A stretch of DNA of 59,996 nucleotides from assembly GCA_036832975.1 (NCBI GenBank), contig DAITQM010000021.1, forward strand, positions 1 to 59,996, written 5' to 3'. This document shows, piece by piece, positions 8,398 to 18,194 of this stretch (the stretch's first letter is position 1; each line of letters begins with the position of its first letter). The position numbers and the translations under genes are program-made. Source of the DNA: DAITQM01 sp036832975. GTDB lineage: Bacteria; Pseudomonadota; Gammaproteobacteria; Xanthomonadales; Wenzhouxiangellaceae. Under the pieces are notes generated by a model. The model did no database searches. It saw only the letters and a list, made by a program, of their open reading frames with translations, and was not told the origin of the DNA.

Positions 8398-10103
8398 GCG
8401 CCGCCCCGCGCCGCCAGTCCTGCGCCGTGCACGGCCCGCCCCGGGCCGGCGGCCATGAACCCGGCCTCGCTGTCCGCCGCGCCGCGGCGCTGATATTCCA
8501 AGGCGGCGCCCACCAACCCTTGGAATACCGGGTGGCTGTCGCGCGGATTGGAAGTGAATTCCGGGTGGAACTGGCAGGCGAAGAACCACGGGTGGGCGGG
8601 CAACTCGACGATCTCGACCAGATCCTCGTGCGCCGCAATGCCGCTGAACGCCATCCCTTGGCGCTCCAGAATTTCGCGGTAGCGATTGTTGAATTCGTAA
8701 CGGTGGCGGTGGCGCTCGAAAATCCGCTCGCTGCCATACAGGCGCCGGGCCAGCGACCCTTCGGCGAGCCGGCATTCCTGCGCCCCGAGGCGCATCGTGC
8801 CGCCGTAATCGGAACGCTCGTCGCGTTTTTCGAGCGTCCCGGCGCGGTCGTGCCACTCGGTGATCAGGGCAATGACCGGGTGCGGCGTGGCGCGCTGGTT
8901 TTCGGTGGTATTGGCCCCTTCCAGGCCACAGATGTGGCGGGCGAATTCCACCACCGCGGCGTGCATGCCGTAGCAGATGCCGAGATAGGGCAGGCCGTTT
9001 TCGCGAGCGTAACGCACGGCGTTGATCTTGCCCTCGAAACCACGTTCGCCGAAACCGCCGGGAACGACGATCGCGGCACAACCGGCAAGCCGGTCGCCGA
9101 CCCCGGCGGCCAGACTCTCCGAATCGATGGTCTCGATCACGACCCGGGTCCGGTGCTCGATACCGCCGTGGGTCAACGCCTCGGTCAGCGATTTGTAAGC
9201 ATCGGAGTGTTCGACATACTTGCCGACCAGGGCAATCTTGACCGTGTGCCGGGGGTCGAGCAGCGAATCGACGACCCGCTGCCATTGGCTGACGTCCGCC
9301 TCGCGGGCCGTGATCCCGAGCCGGTTGAGGGCGATATCGTCGAGCCCCTGGCGGTGCAACAGGATCGGAATCCGGTAGATGCAGTCGGCATCGACCGCCG
9401 CGATCACGGCGCTTTCGGGGACGTTCGTGAACAACGCGATCTTGGCTTTTTCCTCGACGCTCAAGGCCCGCTCGCAGCGCGCCAGGACGATATCGGGCTG
9501 GATGCCGATCGACCTGAGTTCCTTGACCGAATGCTGCGTCGGCTTGGTCTTGATCTCGTTGGCCGAGCGCAGATAGGGGACCAGCGTCAGGTGGACGAAC
9601 ACCGTATGGCCGCGGTGCTCGACGCCGAGTTGGCGGATCGCTTCGAGAAACGGCAAAGATTCGATGTCGCCGACGGTGCCGCCGATTTCGACGATGGTCA
9701 CGTCGTGGCCTTCGGCGGCGGCCAGCACCGAGCGTTTGATCTCGTCGGTGATATGCGGGATGACCTGCACCGTGGCGCCGAGGTAATCGCCACGCCGCTC
9801 CTTGGCGATCACCGTCGAGTAGATCTTGCCGGTCGTGAAATTGTTGCGCCGCGTCATCCGGGTGTGGACGAAACGCTCGTAATGGCCGAGGTCGAGGTCG
9901 GTTTCGGCGCCGTCCTTGGTGACGAACACCTCGCCGTGCTGGAACGGGCTCATCGTTCCCGGATCGACGTTGATATAGGGGTCGAGCTTGACCAGCGTGA
10001 CCTTCAGGCCGCGCGATTCGAGCAGGGAAGCGAGGGAGGCGGCCGCGATACCCTTGCCGAGGGACGAAACCACACCACCGGTGACGAAGATCAGGGAAGA
10101 CAT
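8394..10103 (-). CDS. pyrG: CTP synthase
   Basis: CTP synthetase of 569 residues, converting UTP to CTP with glutamine or ammonia. The N-terminal synthetase domain begins SLIFVTGGVVSSLGKGI with the P-loop-like motif. The C-terminal glutamine amidotransferase domain has the nucleophile Cys in YLGICYGMHAAVVEFAR and the catalytic His/Glu in FACQFHPEFTSNPRD. The start ATG at 10103 is preferred to a TTG one codon upstream. It heads the pyrG-kdsA-eno-ftsB-ispD-thpR run and is divergent from uvrA. Confidence 0.96.
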   Translation of the reverse strand: MSSLIFVTGGVVSSLGKGIAAASLASLLESRGLKVTLVKLDPYINVDPGTMSPFQHGEVFVTKDGAETDLDLGHYERFVHTRMTRRNNFTTGKIYSTVIAKERRGDYLGATVQVIPHITDEIKRSVLAAAEGHDVTIVEIGGTVGDIESLPFLEAIRQLGVEHRGHTVFVHLTLVPYLRSANEIKTKPTQHSVKELRSIGIQPDIVLARCERALSVEEKAKIALFTNVPESAVIAAVDADCIYRIPILLHRQGLDDIALNRLGITAREADVSQWQRVVDSLLDPRHTVKIALVGKYVEHSDAYKSLTEALTHGGIEHRTRVVIETIDSESLAAGVGDRLAGCAAIVVPGGFGERGFEGKINAVRYARENGLPYLGICYGMHAAVVEFARHICGLEGANTTENQRATPHPVIALITEWHDRAGTLEKRDERSDYGGTMRLGAQECRLAEGSLARRLYGSERIFERHRHRYEFNNRYREILERQGMAFSGIAAHEDLVEIVELPAHPWFFACQFHPEFTSNPRDSHPVFQGLVGAALEYQRRGAADSEAGFMAAGPGRAVHGAGLAARGGA

Positions 10104-10249
10104 CAAGGCAATCCGAGCTGGGCTCGGATGCCAAGTGTAGCATCCCGCCGGCCGCCGTGCCGCCCGCCGGGCGAACCGGTAATACCGGCCGTGCCGCGCA
10201 ACGCGAAACGGGTATAGTAAAGGGTTTACCGCCCCACCCGGCCCTGGCC

Positions 10250-13087
10250 ATGAACCCGATCGTCATCCGCGGCGCGCGCACCCACAACCTCGCCAATATC
10301 GACCTCGAACTGCCGCGCCACAAGCTGATCGTCATCACCGGACTGTCCGGCTCGGGCAAATCGTCGCTCGCCTTCGATACGATCTATGCCGAAGGCCAGC
10401 GGCGCTATGTCGAAAGCCTGTCGGCCTATGCCCGGCAGTTTCTGTCGCTGATGGAAAAGCCCGACGTCGATCACATCGAGGGGCTGTCGCCAGCGATCTC
10501 GATCGAGCAAAAATCGACCTCGCACAACCCGCGCTCGACGGTCGGTACGATCACCGAAATCCACGACTACCTGCGCCTGCTCTACGCCCGGACCGGCACG
10601 CCGCACTGCCCGCGGCACGGCGCCGGGCTCGCCGCGCAAACCGTCAGCCAGATGGTGGACAGCGTCCTCGCCCTGCCCGCCGGCAGCCGTTGGATGTTGC
10701 TCGCCCCGGTGGTCCAGAACCGCAAGGGGGAGTACGTCGAGCTGATCGCCAAACTGCGCGCCCAGGGCTACGTTCGGGCGCGGATCGACGGCCGGCTGGT
10801 CGATCTGGACGACGCTCCGGCGCTCGATTTGCGCCGCAAGCACACGATCGAAGTCGTCATCGACCGTTTCCGGATCCGCGACGACCTGGGCCTCAGGCTC
10901 GCCGAATCGTTCGAGGTGGCGCTCAAGCTCGGCAACGACATCGCGCACGTTCGGCCGCTCGACGAAGACGACCGGCCGCCGCTACTGTTCAGCGCCCGCT
11001 TCGCCTGCCCGGAATGCGATTACAGCCTGGCCGAACTCGAACCCCGGATGTTCTCGTTCAACAACCCGAACGGCGCTTGCCCGGAATGCGACGGGCTCGG
11101 GGTGACCCAATACTTCGACCCGGCCCGCGTCGTGCACAACCCGGACCTTAGCCTGGCCGGCGGCGCGATCCGCGGCTGGGACCGGCGCAACACGTATTAT
11201 TTCGAGACCATCCAGTCACTCGCCCGGCATTTTAGCTTCAGCGTCGATACGCCGTTCCGCCGGCTGCCGGAGAGAATCAAGCGCCTCGTGTTGTACGGCA
11301 GCGGCGACGAAGCGGTGCGTTACGCCGGTCCGCGGCATAAAGCCAAACCGTTTCCCGGCATCATGCACGTCCTCGAACGCCGCTACCGCGAAACCGATTC
11401 CAATCTGGTGCGCGAAGAACTGGCGCGCTACATCAGCAACCGGCCGTGCCCGGCGTGCGGCGGCCAACGCCTGAACGAAGCGGCACGCCACGTTCTGCTC
11501 GGCGGCTTGAGCCTGCCTACGGTCAGCGCCTGGGCGATCGACGCCTGCCTGCAACACTTCGCCACCCTCCGCCTGGAAGGCTGGCGGGCGCCGATCGCCG
11601 AACGCATACTCAAGGAAGTCACCGCCCGGTTGCGTTTTTTGAGCAACGTCGGTCTCGATTATCTGACCCTCGACCGCCAGGCCGATACGCTGTCCGGCGG
11701 CGAAGCGCAACGCATCCGCCTGGCGAGCCAGATCGGCGCCGGCCTGGTCGGCGTCATGTACGTCCTCGACGAACCGTCGATCGGCCTCCATCAGCGCGAC
11801 AACGAGCGCCTGCTCGGCACGCTGTTTCGGCTGCGCGACCTCGGCAACACCGTGATCGTCGTCGAACACGACGAAGAAGCGATCCTGAGCGCCGACCACG
11901 TCGTCGATATGGGGCCGGGGGCCGGCGTCCACGGCGGGCGCGTCGTATACAGCGGCGAGGTCGCCGGTTTGCGGCGGTGCAGCGCCTCGCTGACCGGGCG
12001 CTATTTAGCCGGCAGCGCGACGATCGAAGTTCCGGCCCGCCGCCGGCCGCCCGATCCGGCGCGCCGCTTGCGCCTCACCGGAGCCAGCGGCAACAATCTA
12101 AAAGACGTCGATGTCGAAATTCCGGCCGGCCTTTTCACCTGCGTCACCGGCGTTTCCGGTTCGGGCAAATCGACCCTCATCAACGATACGATTTACCGTC
12201 TGCTGGGGCGCGAACTGAACGGCGCCGGCGAGAACCCGGCGCCCTATCGCGCCGTGGACGGGCTGGAGCATTTCGACAAAGTGGTCGATATCGACCAGAG
12301 CCCGATCGGCCGCACGCCGCGTTCCAATCCGGCGACCTACACCGGACTGTTCACGCCGATCCGCGAGCTGTACGCCGGTACCCAGGAAGCGCGGTCGCGG
12401 GGTTATTCCCCGGGCCGCTTCAGCTTCAACGTCAAAGGTGGGCGCTGCGAAGCCTGCCAGGGCGACGGCGTACTGCGCGTCGAAATGCACTTCCTGCCCG
12501 ACATTTTCGTACCGTGCGACGTCTGCCACGGCCGACGTTACAACCGCGAAACCCTGAGCGTCGCCTACAAAGGACGCAATATCCACGAAGTGCTGGCCAT
12601 GACCGTCGAGGACGCGCTGGACTTTTTCGCCCCGGTGCCGGCCGTCGCCCGCAAGCTCCAGACCTTGCTCGACGTCGGCCTGTCGTATATCACGCTCGGG
12701 CAGAGCGCGACGACGCTGTCCGGGGGCGAAGCGCAGCGCATCAAACTGGCGCGCGAACTGTCCAAACGCGACACCGGGCGCACCGTGTACATCCTCGATG
12801 AACCGACGACCGGGCTGCATTTCCACGACGTCAAACAATTGCTCGGCGTCCTGCACCGGCTGTGCGAACACGGCAACACCGTTGTCGTCATCGAACATAA
12901 CCTCGAAGTCATCAAAACCGCCGACTGGATCATCGACCTCGGCCCCGAAGGCGGCGCCGGCGGTGGGCGCATCATCGCGACCGGCACCCCGGAACAGATC
13001 GCCAAAACACCGCACTCCCACACCGGCCGCTTCCTCGCCGCCCGCCTGCCGGCCGGCCGTGCGGTAAAACGAAGGAAAGCCGGATAG
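10250..13087 (+). CDS. uvrA: Excinuclease ABC subunit A
   Basis: DNA damage recognition ATPase of nucleotide excision repair, 945 residues, full length. It has two ABC modules. The first has GLSGSGKSS near residue 31 and LSGGEAQRIRLASQIG with VMYVLDEPSIGLHQRD. The second has GVSGSGKSTLINDTIY and LSGGEAQRIKLARELS with VYILDEPTTGLHFHD. Zinc-type cysteine clusters are visible: CPECDYSLAE...CPECDGLG, CPACGG, and CEACQGDG...CDVCHGRRYN. The ATG at 10250 starts the conserved MNPIVIRGARTHNL; upstream in-frame sequence lies in the pyrG/uvrA intergenic region. Confidence 0.97.
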   Translation: MNPIVIRGARTHNLANIDLELPRHKLIVITGLSGSGKSSLAFDTIYAEGQRRYVESLSAYARQFLSLMEKPDVDHIEGLSPAISIEQKSTSHNPRSTVGTITEIHDYLRLLYARTGTPHCPRHGAGLAAQTVSQMVDSVLALPAGSRWMLLAPVVQNRKGEYVELIAKLRAQGYVRARIDGRLVDLDDAPALDLRRKHTIEVVIDRFRIRDDLGLRLAESFEVALKLGNDIAHVRPLDEDDRPPLLFSARFACPECDYSLAELEPRMFSFNNPNGACPECDGLGVTQYFDPARVVHNPDLSLAGGAIRGWDRRNTYYFETIQSLARHFSFSVDTPFRRLPERIKRLVLYGSGDEAVRYAGPRHKAKPFPGIMHVLERRYRETDSNLVREELARYISNRPCPACGGQRLNEAARHVLLGGLSLPTVSAWAIDACLQHFATLRLEGWRAPIAERILKEVTARLRFLSNVGLDYLTLDRQADTLSGGEAQRIRLASQIGAGLVGVMYVLDEPSIGLHQRDNERLLGTLFRLRDLGNTVIVVEHDEEAILSADHVVDMGPGAGVHGGRVVYSGEVAGLRRCSASLTGRYLAGSATIEVPARRRPPDPARRLRLTGASGNNLKDVDVEIPAGLFTCVTGVSGSGKSTLINDTIYRLLGRELNGAGENPAPYRAVDGLEHFDKVVDIDQSPIGRTPRSNPATYTGLFTPIRELYAGTQEARSRGYSPGRFSFNVKGGRCEACQGDGVLRVEMHFLPDIFVPCDVCHGRRYNRETLSVAYKGRNIHEVLAMTVEDALDFFAPVPAVARKLQTLLDVGLSYITLGQSATTLSGGEAQRIKLARELSKRDTGRTVYILDEPTTGLHFHDVKQLLGVLHRLCEHGNTVVVIEHNLEVIKTADWIIDLGPEGGAGGGRIIATGTPEQIAKTPHSHTGRFLAARLPAGRAVKRRKAG

Positions 13088-13202
13088 CGCCTGGCCCCAT
13101 CGGGAGAAAGGACCCAACATCTCCCTCCAAAGCCGGATCGCCCGCGGCATGATTTCGCTCAATTTTTGCCGCGGCGGGAATGGGATAATGCAAAATTTTC
13201 CG

Positions 13203-13363
13203 GTTAACAGGCTGTTGAAAAACAGCCGGTTAAGGCGGAACAGGGATGTTCCGCACGCGGATCAAGCGCGTCAGTGCTTGATCCGGCGAGAGCGAGTCCG
13301 GGCATGTACCGGACTGGCGACTTGAAAAAGGGCAGGAGAGCCCTTTTTCAACAACCTGTTAAC
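13203..13363. mobile_element. Palindromic MITE-like element with four hairpins
   Basis: The ends are near-perfect 21-base inverted repeats (GTTAACAGGCTGTTGAAAAA at 13203 and its complement ending at 13363, differing at one internal base). Between them are four hairpins. These are an 8-bp stem at 13235-13254, a 10-bp stem at 13258-13285, a 7-bp stem at 13295-13315, and a 10-bp stem at 13324-13349 that ends in a C/T-rich arm. No open frame fits. The structure suits a non-autonomous mobile element or repeated RNA-forming unit. It ends only 18 bases before the ferredoxin-NADP reductase start and so must lie in its leader or promoter. Confidence 0.7.
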
Positions 13364-13381
13364 TCATTCGAAGGAGATTCG

Positions 13382-14446
13382 ATGGCAGTGCAAAAGACCG
13401 GGGCGCCCTGCCCCAGCGGACCGATCCACTGTGACGCGGCGATTGTCGGGGCGGGCCCGGTGGGGTTGTTTCAGGTATTCGAACTCGGCCTGCTCGATTT
13501 GCACGCCGAGGTGATCGATGCGCTACCGCGCCCCGGCGGGCAATGTACCGAGTTGTACCCCGACAAGCCGATCTACGATATCCCGGCGCTTCCGGTGTGC
13601 GGCGCGCAGGAACTGGTCGATCGGCTGCTCGAACAGATCAAGCCGTTCCACCCCGGCTTTCATTTCGGCCAGCAGGTCGAGGGGCTGGAGCGGCGGCCTG
13701 ACGGGCGGTTTACGTTGACGACCAGCAAAGGCACGGCGTTCGACGCCGGCGTGGTGATCCTCGCCGCCGGGCTCGGCGCTTTTCAGCCACGGCGTTTGCG
13801 GGCCGAGGGCGCGGCAACTTACGAGGACGGCGCTATCCAGTACCGGGTGCGCGATCCGGCGCGCTACGATGGGCGCGATCTGGTGATCCTCGGCGGCGGC
13901 GATTCGGCGCTCGACTGGACATTGGCCCTGCAGCCGCGCTGCCACAGTCTGCTGCTCGCTCACCGCCGGCCGGAATACCGCGCCCAGCCGGCGCAAGTCA
14001 AGAAAATGAAGGCCCTGGTCGAGGCCGGCAAAATGCAGGAACTGCACGGCAACGTGCTCACCGTGCACGGCGATGGCCAACATCTGTCCGGCCTCGAAAT
14101 CATCGGCGGCGACGGGGTGCGCCGCAAAGTGACGTGCAATGAGGTGCTGGTCTTCTGGGGGCTGTCGCCGAATCTCGGGCCGCTGGCCGAGTGGGGCCTG
14201 GAGATGGAGAAAAAACAGATCAAGGTCGATCCCGAAAAGTTTCAGACCAGTGTGCCGGGCATTTTCGCGGTCGGCGATATCAACACCTACCCGGGCAAAA
14301 AAAAGCTGATTTTGTCGGGCTTTCACGAGGCAGCACTGGCCGCCTTCGCCGCCGAGCAGCACCTCCACCCCGACAAAAAGGTGTTCTTGCAATACACCAC
14401 GACTTCTCCGGTCCTCCAACAGCGCCTCGGCGTCAAGGGCGGGTAA
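13382..14446 (+). CDS. Ferredoxin--NADP(+) reductase, thioredoxin-reductase type
   Basis: Cytosolic flavoprotein of 354 residues resembling the TrxR-like ferredoxin/flavodoxin-NADP reductases (YumC/FNR type). It has an FAD-binding dinucleotide fold (AAIVGAGPVGLFQVFELG), the family's PRPGGQCTELYPDKPIYDIP segment, an NADP site (LVILGGGDSALDWTLAL), and the C-terminal FAD motif GIFAVGDINTYPGKKKLI. The CxxC redox pair of true thioredoxin reductase is absent. The ATG at 13382 has a good ribosome-binding site (GAAGGAG). The MITE-like element just upstream may carry or disturb its promoter. Confidence 0.88.
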   Translation: MAVQKTGAPCPSGPIHCDAAIVGAGPVGLFQVFELGLLDLHAEVIDALPRPGGQCTELYPDKPIYDIPALPVCGAQELVDRLLEQIKPFHPGFHFGQQVEGLERRPDGRFTLTTSKGTAFDAGVVILAAGLGAFQPRRLRAEGAATYEDGAIQYRVRDPARYDGRDLVILGGGDSALDWTLALQPRCHSLLLAHRRPEYRAQPAQVKKMKALVEAGKMQELHGNVLTVHGDGQHLSGLEIIGGDGVRRKVTCNEVLVFWGLSPNLGPLAEWGLEMEKKQIKVDPEKFQTSVPGIFAVGDINTYPGKKKLILSGFHEAALAAFAAEQHLHPDKKVFLQYTTTSPVLQQRLGVKGG

Positions 14447-14510
14447 GCGGTAAAATGGCGGGCCGCCTGGCCCGCAGCCACCCAACACGAATCCCCGGAG
14501 CCGCCTGCTG

Positions 14511-15260
14511 ATGATGAAAATACTGGTCCTGATCAAGCGGGTCGTCGATTACAACGTCCGCATCAAGGTCAAAAACGACCATTCGGGCATCGATCTCGAC
14601 GGCGTCAAGATGAGCATCAATCCGTTCGACGAAATCGCCATCGAAGCGGCGCTGCGCCTGAAGGAGGCCGGTACGGCGAGCGAGGTGATCGTCGCGACGG
14701 TCGGCCCCGAGGAGGCCCAGCAGCAATTGCGCACGGCGCTGGCGATGGGCGCCGACCGTGCCATTCTTGTCCGTGCCGGCCACGCGGTGCAGCCGCTCAC
14801 CGTGGCCCGCGCGGCGCTGGCCCTGGCGCGCAAAGAAGCGCCGGAACTGGTCATCATGGGCAAGCAGTCGATCGACGGCGACCACAACCAGACGCCGCAG
14901 ATGCTGGCGGCGCTGTGGGACCGGCCGCAGGCGACCTACGCCTCGAAAATCGAGATCGACGGCAAAACGGCGCGCGTCACGCGCGAAGTCGATGCCGGAC
15001 TCGAAACCATCCAGATCGATCTGCCGGCGGTGATCAGCACCGACCTGCGCCTTAACGAGCCGCGTTTTGTCAAACTGCCGGAAATCATGAAAGCCAAAAG
15101 CAAACCGCTGGCCGTGCTCGGCCTCGATGAATTGGCGGTACAACCAGCGGGCGACCTGGCGCTCGACAACTATGTCCCGCCCGAACCGCGCCAGCGCGGC
15201 AAAATGGTGGCCTCGACCGCTGAACTCGTCAGCGAGCTGAAACAGCGCGGATTGTTATGA
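14511..15260 (+). CDS. etfB: Electron transfer flavoprotein beta subunit
   Basis: Small ETF subunit of 249 residues that binds AMP and, with EtfA, carries electrons from acyl-CoA and other dehydrogenases to ETF-quinone oxidoreductase. Typical segments are KILVLIKRVVDYNVRIKVK at the N-terminus, NPFDEIAIEAALRLKE, VIMGKQSIDGDHNQTPQMLA, and the signature VTREVDAGLETIQIDLPAV. The start is an ATGATG pair. Its stop overlaps the etfA start (ATGA), so the two subunits are translationally coupled. Confidence 0.96.
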   Translation: MMKILVLIKRVVDYNVRIKVKNDHSGIDLDGVKMSINPFDEIAIEAALRLKEAGTASEVIVATVGPEEAQQQLRTALAMGADRAILVRAGHAVQPLTVARAALALARKEAPELVIMGKQSIDGDHNQTPQMLAALWDRPQATYASKIEIDGKTARVTREVDAGLETIQIDLPAVISTDLRLNEPRFVKLPEIMKAKSKPLAVLGLDELAVQPAGDLALDNYVPPEPRQRGKMVASTAELVSELKQRGLL

Positions 15261-16207
15261 ACGATATCAACCACTCCATCCTGATCGTCGCCGAACACGA
15301 CGGCCGCACGCTGCACCCGGCGACGGCGCGCTGCGCCGCCTGCGCCGCCGACATCGGCGGTGCCGTCACGATCGTGGTGTTCGCCGCCGAGCCCGCCGCG
15401 ATCGCCGCCGAGGCGGCGAAAATCGCCGGCGTCAGCCGGGTTCTGGCCATGGCCGGCAACGCTTTCGCCCACCCGCTGGCCGCGGTTCTGGCGCCGGAGA
15501 TCGTCCGTCTGGCGGCCGACTACAGCCACGTGCTCGCCCCGTCGACGACGTTCGGCAAAGATCTTTTGCCGCGCGTCGCCGCCTTGCTCGGCGTCAACCA
15601 GGTCAGCGACGTCATGGCCGTCCTCGGCCCGCGCCGCTTCCGCCGGCCGATTTACGCCGGCAACGCGGTCATCGAAGTCACCGTGCCCGACGGCCTCAAA
15701 GTCGTCGCCACGGCCCGCACCGCATCGTGGCCGGCGGCCGGCGAACAGGACGAACCGGCGCCGATCGAGACCCTCGAACCCGGTGGCGACACGGTCACGC
15801 ACACCCGTTTCATCGCCCTTGAAAGCGGAGGCGGCGCGGGCCCGGACTTGCAGACCGCGCGCGTCGTCGTCGCCGGCGGCCGGGCGCTCGGCAGCAAGGA
15901 AAACTTTGCGCTGATTAACGGCTTGGCGGCTAAATTAAACGCCGCGGTCGGCGCTTCGCGGGCCGCGGTCGATGCCGGTTACGTGCCCAACGAACTGCAA
16001 GTCGGCCAGACCGGCAAGATCATCGCCCCCGAGCTTTATTTCGCTTTCGGCATTTCCGGGGCCATCCAGCACCTGACCGGGATCAAGGACGCCGGCACGA
16101 TCGTCGCGGTGAACAAAGACGCCGACGCGCCGATTTTCGAGGTCGCCGACCTCGGACTGGCCGGCGATTTGTTCAAGGTGATTCCCGAGTTGGAACAAGC
16201 GTTGTAA
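15257..16207 (+). CDS. etfA: Electron transfer flavoprotein alpha subunit
   Basis: ETF large subunit, 316 residues. The C-terminal FAD-binding half is clear: VVAGGRALGSKENFALINGL, GASRAAVDAGYVPNELQVGQTGK, PELYFAFGISGAIQHLTGI, and VAVNKDADAPIFEVADLGL. It forms the heterodimer with EtfB encoded immediately upstream. The acetoacetate-CoA ligase gene begins only four bases after its stop, so electron transfer and short-chain acyl-CoA metabolism may share a transcript. Confidence 0.96.
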   Translation: MNDINHSILIVAEHDGRTLHPATARCAACAADIGGAVTIVVFAAEPAAIAAEAAKIAGVSRVLAMAGNAFAHPLAAVLAPEIVRLAADYSHVLAPSTTFGKDLLPRVAALLGVNQVSDVMAVLGPRRFRRPIYAGNAVIEVTVPDGLKVVATARTASWPAAGEQDEPAPIETLEPGGDTVTHTRFIALESGGGAGPDLQTARVVVAGGRALGSKENFALINGLAAKLNAAVGASRAAVDAGYVPNELQVGQTGKIIAPELYFAFGISGAIQHLTGIKDAGTIVAVNKDADAPIFEVADLGLAGDLFKVIPELEQAL

Positions 16208-16211
16208 ATCC

Positions 16212-18194
16212 ATGTCCGGCCCGCCGCAACAGCCAGCCGACAACGGCGCTATCCTCTGGGAAGCCGGCGCCGACCGCCGGGCGGCGGCGAATCTGACCCG
16301 CTTTATCGCCGAAGCTCAACGCCGGCACGGCCCCGGCATCGATGACTACCCGGCACTTTACGACTGGTCGATCCGCGAACCGGCCGCTTTCTGGCGCCTG
16401 CTGTGGGATTTCTGCGGCGTCATCGGCGAGCCGGGCGACGGCCCGTGGTTGGCCGATCCAACGGCCATGCCCGGCGCCCGCTGGTTCCCCCGCGCCCGGC
16501 TCAATTTCGCCGAAAATCTGCTGCACTACGACGATGACCAATTAGCCATCATCGCCCGCTGCGAGCGCGACCAGGACAGCGAAACGCGCTACACCTACCG
16601 CGAACTGCGCCGGGCGGTGGCCCAGACCGCGGCGGCGCTCAGTGCCGCCGGGGTCACGGCCGGCGACCGGGTCGCCGGTTATCTGCCGAACATCCCCGAA
16701 GCGCTCATCGCGATGCTCGCCACCGCCTCGCTCGGCGCGATCTGGAGTTCGTGCTCGCCTGATTTCGGCACCGATGGCGTCTGCGACCGCTTCGGGCAGA
16801 TCGAACCGAAAGTGTTGTTCATCGCCGGCGCCTATTGCTACGCCGGCAAACGTTACAGTTACCTGAACCGCGTCCGGGAAGTGTTACAGCGCATCCCGGC
16901 GATCGAAAAAGTCGTCGTCATCCCCTATCTTGCCGACGAACTCGCGCTGGACGATTTCGGCAAGGCGGTGGCCTGGAACGATTTCCTGCCCGCCGATCCG
17001 CCGCCTTTGACGTTTGCCCGGTTGCCGTTCGATCACCCGCTTTACATACTCTATTCCTCCGGCACCACCGGGGCGCCGAAGTGCATCGTGCACGGCGCCG
17101 GCGGCACGCTGTTGCAGCATCTCAAAGAATTGATCCTGCACACCGATATCAAGCGCCGCGACCGGTTGTTTTATTTCACGACGTGCGGGTGGATGATGTG
17201 GAACTGGCTGGCCTCGGGCCTGGCCACCGGCGCGACCGTTGTGCTTTACGACGGCTCGCCGTTTTTCCCGCGCGCCCGCCGGCTGTTCGATTTCGCCGAC
17301 GAAGTCGGCATCACCGTGTTCGGCACCAGCGCCAAGTCGATCGCCGCCTGGCAGAAAGCCGGTGTCGAACCCAAGGTCACGCACCGCCTGGACAAGCTGC
17401 ACACGATCTTGTCGACCGGCTCGCCGCTGCTCCCCGAACAATTCGACTACGTTTACGGCAAGATCAAACAAGACGTCTGTTTGAGTTCGATCTCCGGCGG
17501 CACCGATATCGTCTCGTGCTTCGCCCTCGGCAACCCGCTGCTGCCCGTCCGGCGCGGCGAACTGCAATGCCGCGGCCTCGGCATGAAAGTCGAAATCCGC
17601 GACGACCAAGGCCGGGTCGTCAGCGGGCAATGCGGCGAGTTGACCTGTGCACTGCCTTTTCCGTCGATGCCGGTCGGTTTCTGGAACGACCCCGGTGGCG
17701 CCAAATACCGTGCCGCCTATTTCGAACGCTATCCCGGCATCTGGTCGCAGGGCGATTTCGCCGAGTTGACACCGGCCGGCGGCGTCATCATCTACGGCCG
17801 CTCGGACGCCACGTTGAACCCCGGCGGCATCCGCATCGGCACTGCCGAGATCTACCGCCAGGTCGAAGATATCGAAGAGGTCATCGACAGCGTCTGCGTT
17901 GGCCAGGACATCGGCGGCGATCAGCGGGTGATCCTGTTCGTCCGCCTGCGCGACGGCCTGACCCTCGACGATTCGCTGATCGACACCCTCCGCCGGCGCA
18001 TACGGACCAACACCACGCCGCGCCACGTTCCGGCGCTGATCCTGCAAGTCGCCGATATCCCGCGGACGCTGAGCGGCAAGGTCAGCGAACTGGCGGTGCG
18101 CGATGTGATCCACGGCCGCACCGTGCGCAATATCCATTCGCTGGCCAACCCCGAAGCCCTGGATCTATTCCGCGAGCGGTCAGAACTTCAATGA
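16212..18194 (+). CDS. Acetoacetate--CoA ligase
   Basis: Adenylate-forming enzyme of 660 residues, matching acetoacetyl-CoA synthetase length. It activates acetoacetate to acetoacetyl-CoA with ATP and CoA. The N-terminus has WFPRARLNFAENLL, the AMP-binding P-loop is LYSSGTTGAPKCIVHGAGG, the group-specific SSISGGTDIVSCFALGNP follows, and the C-terminus has YGRSDATLNPGGIRIGTAEIY and the catalytic lysine region PRTLSGKVSELAVRD. It overlaps the following chorismatase start (ATGA). Linked with EtfAB, it would feed ketone-body or polyhydroxybutyrate breakdown into acyl-CoA pools; that link is inference. Confidence 0.92.
   Translation: MSGPPQQPADNGAILWEAGADRRAAANLTRFIAEAQRRHGPGIDDYPALYDWSIREPAAFWRLLWDFCGVIGEPGDGPWLADPTAMPGARWFPRARLNFAENLLHYDDDQLAIIARCERDQDSETRYTYRELRRAVAQTAAALSAAGVTAGDRVAGYLPNIPEALIAMLATASLGAIWSSCSPDFGTDGVCDRFGQIEPKVLFIAGAYCYAGKRYSYLNRVREVLQRIPAIEKVVVIPYLADELALDDFGKAVAWNDFLPADPPPLTFARLPFDHPLYILYSSGTTGAPKCIVHGAGGTLLQHLKELILHTDIKRRDRLFYFTTCGWMMWNWLASGLATGATVVLYDGSPFFPRARRLFDFADEVGITVFGTSAKSIAAWQKAGVEPKVTHRLDKLHTILSTGSPLLPEQFDYVYGKIKQDVCLSSISGGTDIVSCFALGNPLLPVRRGELQCRGLGMKVEIRDDQGRVVSGQCGELTCALPFPSMPVGFWNDPGGAKYRAAYFERYPGIWSQGDFAELTPAGGVIIYGRSDATLNPGGIRIGTAEIYRQVEDIEEVIDSVCVGQDIGGDQRVILFVRLRDGLTLDDSLIDTLRRRIRTNTTPRHVPALILQVADIPRTLSGKVSELAVRDVIHGRTVRNIHSLANPEALDLFRERSELQ

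Noticed and set aside
8398..10359. Long upstream extension of the kdsA frame, giving a 934-residue product
   Set aside because: It overlaps pyrG on the same strand in another frame; the sequence upstream of the kdsA GTG is Arg/Pro-rich and typical of a GC-rich shadow frame.
16835..18190. Upstream extension of the chorismatase frame through the acetoacetate-CoA ligase
   Set aside because: It runs out of frame inside the ligase gene with shadow composition; the ATG at 18191 at the domain start is the natural beginning.
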